Part shown: positions 60,444 through 64,000 of the stretch, in pieces
How the letters are laid out: each line of letters opens with the position of its first letter
Position numbering within the stretch: the stretch's first letter is position 1
DNA from: Beijerinckiaceae bacterium
GTDB lineage: Bacteria > Pseudomonadota > Alphaproteobacteria > Rhizobiales > Beijerinckiaceae
Length of the DNA stretch: 64,000 nt
Reading direction: 5' to 3'
Assembly: GCA_027532775.1 (NCBI GenBank)
Contig: JAPZTO010000003.1
Span: forward strand, 620,001-684,000
Translations under genes and position numbers: made by a program
The notes under the pieces: generated by a model
What the model was told of the DNA's origin: nothing
Database searches by the model: none
Seen by the model: the letters and a program-made list of their open reading frames with translations, nothing else

Positions 60444-61721
60444 TCAGTTTCCGCGGGGATTGGCCATGGTCTGCGGCTGCCGGGCAGGCGCGGCGGCACG
60501 GGGGCGGGGCTTTGGTGCCGGGATGGTCTCGGTCTCGACCGGGCTTGCGGGGATGGAGCCGGTGCGTTCCGGCGGCAGGCCCGGCACGCGGCGGGGCGGC
60601 AGGTCGGGGATGGAGCCGGTGGCGAGATCGAACTGCGAGGCATCGAAATCAGGCTCGATCTCGAGGTCCTGGCCTTGCGCATCCTGCCAGCGGCTGCCGG
60701 CGGGCGCGGGCGCGCGCGGGCCGGGCAGCATGCCACCGGCCGGAGCGGGCAAGGTTCCGGCGTGCAGGGGAGCCGGCGGGCGCGGGCCAGCGGCGATCTG
60801 GCCCTGCTGGGCCTGCAAGGTGCCGGCCGGATAGGGCGTGCCGGGAGGCTGGCGGAAGGCATAGGGGTTCTGCGGGCCGCCGAACGGGTTGACCGCCGGC
60901 CCGTAGGTGCCCGGCAGCGGCCGCTGCGGCGCAGCGATTTGCGGCTTGCAGTAACGGCGCTGGCCGCGCGCATCGTGGCGGGCCAGGTCGAAATGGAAAT
61001 GATCGTAATGGAGCGCATCCGAGCCCGGCCCGAGCACGGTGCGGAAGCGCTGGCAGGCGCCATGGAACACGTCGCGCAGGAAGCCCTGCTCCTGTTCGGT
61101 GCCGCGCCAGCCACCCTTCACCGTAACGACATTGCCGTCATTGAAGACGAAGCTCATGATGTCGATGGCGTTGCCGAAGGCATGTTCGGACAGGCGGGCA
61201 TTGGCCTGATGGTTGCGCCGGCGGCAGGCATAGGAGCCGGCCGTGCGGATCTCGCGGATGCCCTGGCCGAACCAGGCGATGGCGGCGGGCTGGACTGCCG
61301 TGGTGATCCAGTCATCCGTCCACGCGACCATCGGGCAGCCGAGGGTGGCTTCCGGCTTGATCACCGTCATCTCGAGGAGGCCGGGCGTGAAGCCGGCCTG
61401 CTGGCCGCCGGTGGAGGCGAGCGCCAGCGCGACGGACTGGCTGTCATTCGGGAAGGCGGCGACCTTCAGCGGCAGGTCGGCGCCGCAGGGGCCGGGGCCG
61501 TCAATCGGCTTGGTTGGCCGGATGAACTGGCTCTCGCGGATGATGCCCGCCTTCATGCAGGCCATTTCCGCTTCCGCGCGCCAGGGCTCGCGCGGCTCGA
61601 ACCGGGCGAAGCCGCAGCCGCTCAGGAAGGCGCCGAGGCCGGCTGCAAGCAGAGCCAGCCGCGACAGGGTGCGCGGGCCGAAAGGGGCCGGACGTGCGGA
61701 GGCATGGTTGAAACGCAACAT
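60444..61721 (-). CDS. extensin-like (M15-fold) lipoprotein
   Basis: This 425-residue protein has a lipobox LSGC (Cys36) after a long leader. The extensin-like C domain spans about 55-270: GGQQAGFTPGLLEMTVI-type region, GSYACRRRNHQANARLSEHA then FGNAIDIMSF, and HYDHFHFDLARHD. The His/Asp pattern SEHAFGNAIDI and DHFHFD matches zinc D-Ala-D-Ala peptidases, so a peptidoglycan role is likely. The last 150 residues are Pro/Ala/Gly-rich and probably disordered. The start is ATG 61721. Confidence 0.87.
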   Translation of the reverse strand: MLRFNHASARPAPFGPRTLSRLALLAAGLGAFLSGCGFARFEPREPWRAEAEMACMKAGIIRESQFIRPTKPIDGPGPCGADLPLKVAAFPNDSQSVALALASTGGQQAGFTPGLLEMTVIKPEATLGCPMVAWTDDWITTAVQPAAIAWFGQGIREIRTAGSYACRRRNHQANARLSEHAFGNAIDIMSFVFNDGNVVTVKGGWRGTEQEQGFLRDVFHGACQRFRTVLGPGSDALHYDHFHFDLARHDARGQRRYCKPQIAAPQRPLPGTYGPAVNPFGGPQNPYAFRQPPGTPYPAGTLQAQQGQIAAGPRPPAPLHAGTLPAPAGGMLPGPRAPAPAGSRWQDAQGQDLEIEPDFDASQFDLATGSIPDLPPRRVPGLPPERTGSIPASPVETETIPAPKPRPRAAAPARQPQTMANPRGN

Positions 61722-61852
61722 CCGCTAAAAATGACGCGATCCCGGTAACCTTCTCTTAAGAGAAAGGGTTACGAAGCGGTAAACGCTGCGTAACGATGCG
61801 AGTCAGCAGGGTTTCATCGCAATCCGATTTCATCCGCGCCGGAGTAACGCTC

Positions 61853-62101
61853 ATGCAGGGCAAGGCCCGATTCATCTTTCCTGCCATCCTCTCCTGCGTG
61901 ATGGCATTCCTGATGACGGCGGTGGTGACCTATCTCAATGTCGGAATGCCGCCCGATTTCGTTGCGCGGTGGTTGCGTGCCTTCGTTGTCGCCTGGCCGC
62001 TGGCCTATATCGCGGCGCTGATCGCCTCGCCGATCGCCCGGCGCGGGACGATGCTGATCCTCCAGCTGATTGACGGAAAATCCGATGCTCCGCGCGCTTG
62101 A
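61853..62101 (+). CDS. DUF2798 family small membrane protein
   Basis: This is an 82-residue protein with two helices, ARFIFPAILSCVMAFLMTAV with VTYLNVGMPPDFVARWLRAF, then VVAWPLAYIAALIASPIARR. The T-x-L-N-x-G, ARWLRAF and AWP positions are typical of DUF2798. ATG 61853 with GGAG eight bases before is preferred over ATG 61796. It overlaps the amidase start by 17 bases. No function is known. Confidence 0.85.
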   Translation: MQGKARFIFPAILSCVMAFLMTAVVTYLNVGMPPDFVARWLRAFVVAWPLAYIAALIASPIARRGTMLILQLIDGKSDAPRA

Positions 62102-63347
62102 TCTGGCCGAGGCCCTCGACGAGGGCGACATCACGCCGCAGGCGGTGCTCGAACTCTGCGCCCAGGCCATTGCGGCCCGCGAGGCGGAACTCGGCTGTTT
62201 CGAGCATCTCGATCTCGACCGGGCCCGCATTCTCGCCGCCCGCCGGCCGAAGGGGCCGCTGGGTGGACTGCCTGTCGGGATGAAGGACATCATCGAGACG
62301 GCCGCCATGCCGACGGCCTATGGCGTGCCGGCCTATCGTGACAATCGCCCCGTGGCCGATGCGCCGATCGTGGTGCTGACGGAGGATGCCGGCGGGATCG
62401 TGCCCGGCAAGACGGTGACGACCGAACTTGCCTTCCTCAACCCGCCGAAGACGCGGAACCCGCATGATCCGCGCCGGACGCCGGGTGGCTCCTCCTCCGG
62501 TTCGGCCGCGGCGGTGGCGGCCGGCATGCTGCCGCTCGCCTTCGGGACGCAGACCTCCGGCTCCATCATCCGTCCCGCCAGCTTCTGCGGCGTGGCGGCG
62601 ATGAAGCCGAGTTACCGCCTGCTGCCGGTCAGCGGGGTGAAGCCGTTCGCGCCGCTGCTCGATACGCTCGGCCTGATGGGCGCGCGCGTGGCCGATGTCG
62701 CCTTCGGGCTGGAGGCGATCACGGGCCGCTCGCTGCGCGTGGACGGGCAGGATTTCGGCACGCCGACCTTCGGCGTGACACGGATGCCGTTTGCGGGCTT
62801 GGCCGAGCCGGAGGCAGAGGCGGCGCTCCGGCGGGCGATCCATGTCCTCGGCAAGGCCGGGGCGAAGGTGGTGGACGTGACGCTGGACGGGCGTTTTGCG
62901 GCCGCCCATGACGCGCAGCGCACGATCTCGCTGTTCGAGGCGGCGCAGCATCTGGCTTTCGAGCATCGCCGGCATCCGGAGGCGCTGTCGGCAACGCTGC
63001 GGGCGGCTCTCGACGAGGGCCGGGCCATTCCCGTCGCCGAGTTCGATGCTGCACGGTCTCTCGCCAACAAGGCCCGCAAGGCGACGCATGCCCTGTTCGA
63101 GCCGATCGACGTGCTGCTCACCTATTCCGCGCCGGGGCCGGCGCCCCTGGCCGACACGACCGGCGATCCGCGCTTCAACCGCCTCGTCACTTTGCTCGGC
63201 CTGCCGGCGGTGAATGTGCCCGGCTGCCGGACCGACGAGGGCCTTCCGGTGGGCCTCCAGGTGGTGGCAGCGTTCGGGGATGACCAGCGTGCGCTGGCGG
63301 CCGCGGCGTTCCTCGAAGGCGTTCTGGCAGCGTCCTCAGCCGCTTGA
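62085..63347 (+). CDS. amidase signature family protein
   Basis: This 420-residue enzyme has the Ser-cisSer-Lys triad: Lys67 in GGLPVGMKDIIETAA, the cis-Ser in RTPGGSSSGSAAAVAAGMLP (about Ser136) and Ser160 in FGTQTSGSIIRPASFCG. The nucleophile region is slightly unusual, with TSGSIIRPA in place of the common TGGSIRxPA. It hydrolyses an amide of unknown type. ATG 62085 is used; a TTG at 62070 is possible. It overlaps the DUF2798 gene by 17 bases. Confidence 0.92.
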   Translation: MLRALDLAEALDEGDITPQAVLELCAQAIAAREAELGCFEHLDLDRARILAARRPKGPLGGLPVGMKDIIETAAMPTAYGVPAYRDNRPVADAPIVVLTEDAGGIVPGKTVTTELAFLNPPKTRNPHDPRRTPGGSSSGSAAAVAAGMLPLAFGTQTSGSIIRPASFCGVAAMKPSYRLLPVSGVKPFAPLLDTLGLMGARVADVAFGLEAITGRSLRVDGQDFGTPTFGVTRMPFAGLAEPEAEAALRRAIHVLGKAGAKVVDVTLDGRFAAAHDAQRTISLFEAAQHLAFEHRRHPEALSATLRAALDEGRAIPVAEFDAARSLANKARKATHALFEPIDVLLTYSAPGPAPLADTTGDPRFNRLVTLLGLPAVNVPGCRTDEGLPVGLQVVAAFGDDQRALAAAAFLEGVLAASSAA

Positions 63348-63467
63348 CGGGCATTATCGGCATCCGCTTGGGGCGACATTAACCGTCCTGTGAAGGGGGC
63401 GCGGAAATCCGTTGCCAACTCGTTAACAAAAGGTAAGCTTTCTCGGTCTCCACCGAGGAGTTGTCCC

Positions 63468-63551
63468 ATGAGCGCGGTTCTTCGTCTCGATCTGCTCGCG
63501 TTTCTTGCTTCCTTCGCCCTGCTTGCGGCGATCGTTTTCGGGCTGGTGTGA
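63468..63551 (+). CDS. 27-residue hydrophobic peptide (small gene)
   Basis: ATG 63468 opens MSAVLRLDLLAFLASFALLA, then AIVFGLV and TGA at 63549-63551. It is essentially one membrane helix with a short polar start. GAGGAG at 63455-63460 stands seven bases before the ATG, a strong site. It is 120 bases after the amidase and faces the Cys-rich secreted protein gene. No family is known to me. Confidence 0.6.
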   Translation: MSAVLRLDLLAFLASFALLAAIVFGLV

Positions 63552-63604
63552 GTGCGTCGGCGGCCGTGTTGCCGCCGTGTCCGGGGATCGCCTGAAGGCT
63601 CCGC

Positions 63605-63880
63605 TCAGGATTGCGGGCAGGGCTGGTCGATCTGTTCCCAGGAAGTGACATTGATCGCCATTGTGCAGCGCATCATGCGATTTCCAAGGCAGATCTCGCT
63701 GCCGACCTCGAAAGACTGGCCTGCCGCACGGCAGGTGCAGGGGGTCTTGCTGCTGGCCCGGGTAACCGGAATGTCCGGCGCCGTGCGCGGCGGTTCGGCC
63801 GCCAGGGCGGGCATGGCCAGCAGGCCGAGAAACGCGACGATCGGCAAAGCCGGGAAGTCAGGGAATGCACGGGCACGCAT
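63605..63880 (-). CDS. small Cys-rich secreted protein, unknown
   Basis: This is a 91-residue protein with a signal peptide (FPALPIVAFLGLLAMPALAA). The mature domain TPCTCRAAGQSFEVGSEICL continues with GNRMMRCTMAINVTSWEQID and ends QPCPQS, giving five Cys. The C-L-x(5)-R-C and N-x-T-S-W-x(6)-C pattern resembles small secreted proteins common in Hyphomicrobiales. ATG 63880 is the start that gives a proper leader. The function is unknown. Confidence 0.78.
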   Translation of the reverse strand: MRARAFPDFPALPIVAFLGLLAMPALAAEPPRTAPDIPVTRASSKTPCTCRAAGQSFEVGSEICLGNRMMRCTMAINVTSWEQIDQPCPQS

Positions 63881-64000
63881 GGTCGCCTCCGTTCTTGCCG
63901 GCGCCACCCTGAATCGGCCTGGCGACCGGATCAATGCGCCGAGAATGAGCCTCTGCTTGTAACTAGTCAAATTCGAGCAAAAGGCGGCGGTTGAGGTCAG

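Overview
The window is high-GC chromosomal DNA from an alphaproteobacterium, most likely of the order Hyphomicrobiales (Rhizobiales). This is inferred from gene content and order: DUF6505/DUF6352/DUF3305/DUF3306 genes beside a periplasmic formate dehydrogenase, a petABC-apt run, prs-rplY-pth-ychF, uvrC-pgsA-moaD-moaE, lgt-MidA-pgeF and moxR-DUF58-DUF4159. I saw no rRNA, tRNA, insertion sequence, prophage, plasmid gene or CRISPR array. Coding density is very high and many neighbours overlap by 1-4 bases, so much of the window is translationally coupled operons.

1-12.5 kb is a formate dehydrogenase and molybdenum-cofactor island. Five accessory genes (C-terminal piece of a biotin/lipoate-ligase-like protein, DUF6505, DUF6352, DUF3305, DUF3306) precede an HTH-TorD fusion chaperone, a small Tat-targeted protein, and fdhA-fdhB-fdhC. 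A terminator follows, then mobB and moeA. Facing them are fdhD, mobA and an unannotated 45-residue membrane peptide. FdhD and MobA/MobB/MoeA serve to build and sulfurate the cofactor that FdhA uses; moaD and moaE lie 30 kb away at 42.6 kb.

12.5-26.5 kb holds housekeeping and repair enzymes (deacylase, phosphoesterase, NUDIX, GNAT), the MoxR-DUF58-DUF4159-VWA-like membrane cluster on the minus strand, and a divergent operon DUF1285-NudL-DUF6111-CCA transferase. hemF and trmL follow.

26.6-38.6 kb holds the cytochrome bc1 operon petABC with its terminator, apt, MTA/SAH nucleosidase, a double hot-dog hydratase-like gene, ychF, pth, rplY (with a terminator-like hairpin in its leader), a PPOX protein, prs, a lipoprotein, a secreted PAAR-like repeat protein and an M24-fold protein without recognisable metal ligands.

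38.8-50.7 kb holds a tandem pair of small secreted paralogs with duplicated regulatory DNA, uvrC-pgsA-moaD-moaE, ilvE, and divergent from it a MarR regulator, a response regulator and a histidine kinase that resemble PetP/PetR, known in Rhodobacter for control of the bc1 complex. csaA, a TetR-like regulator with a perfect operator-like palindrome, proC, a YbjN protein and ubiK follow.

50.8-64 kb holds lgt-MidA-pgeF, an SDR and a glycosyltransferase, an outer-membrane beta-barrel protein, two arrays of a ~70-bp three-hairpin repeat, GST, rlmJ, a secreted RNase T2, an aldo/keto reductase, an extensin-like lipoprotein, a DUF2798 protein, an amidase, a 27-residue hydrophobic peptide and a small Cys-rich secreted protein.

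The strongest candidates for undescribed biology are the repeat family, whose base changes keep pairing only in minus-strand RNA, the duplicated secreted paralogs with their shared upstream dyad and C-rich leader, and the two small membrane peptides.
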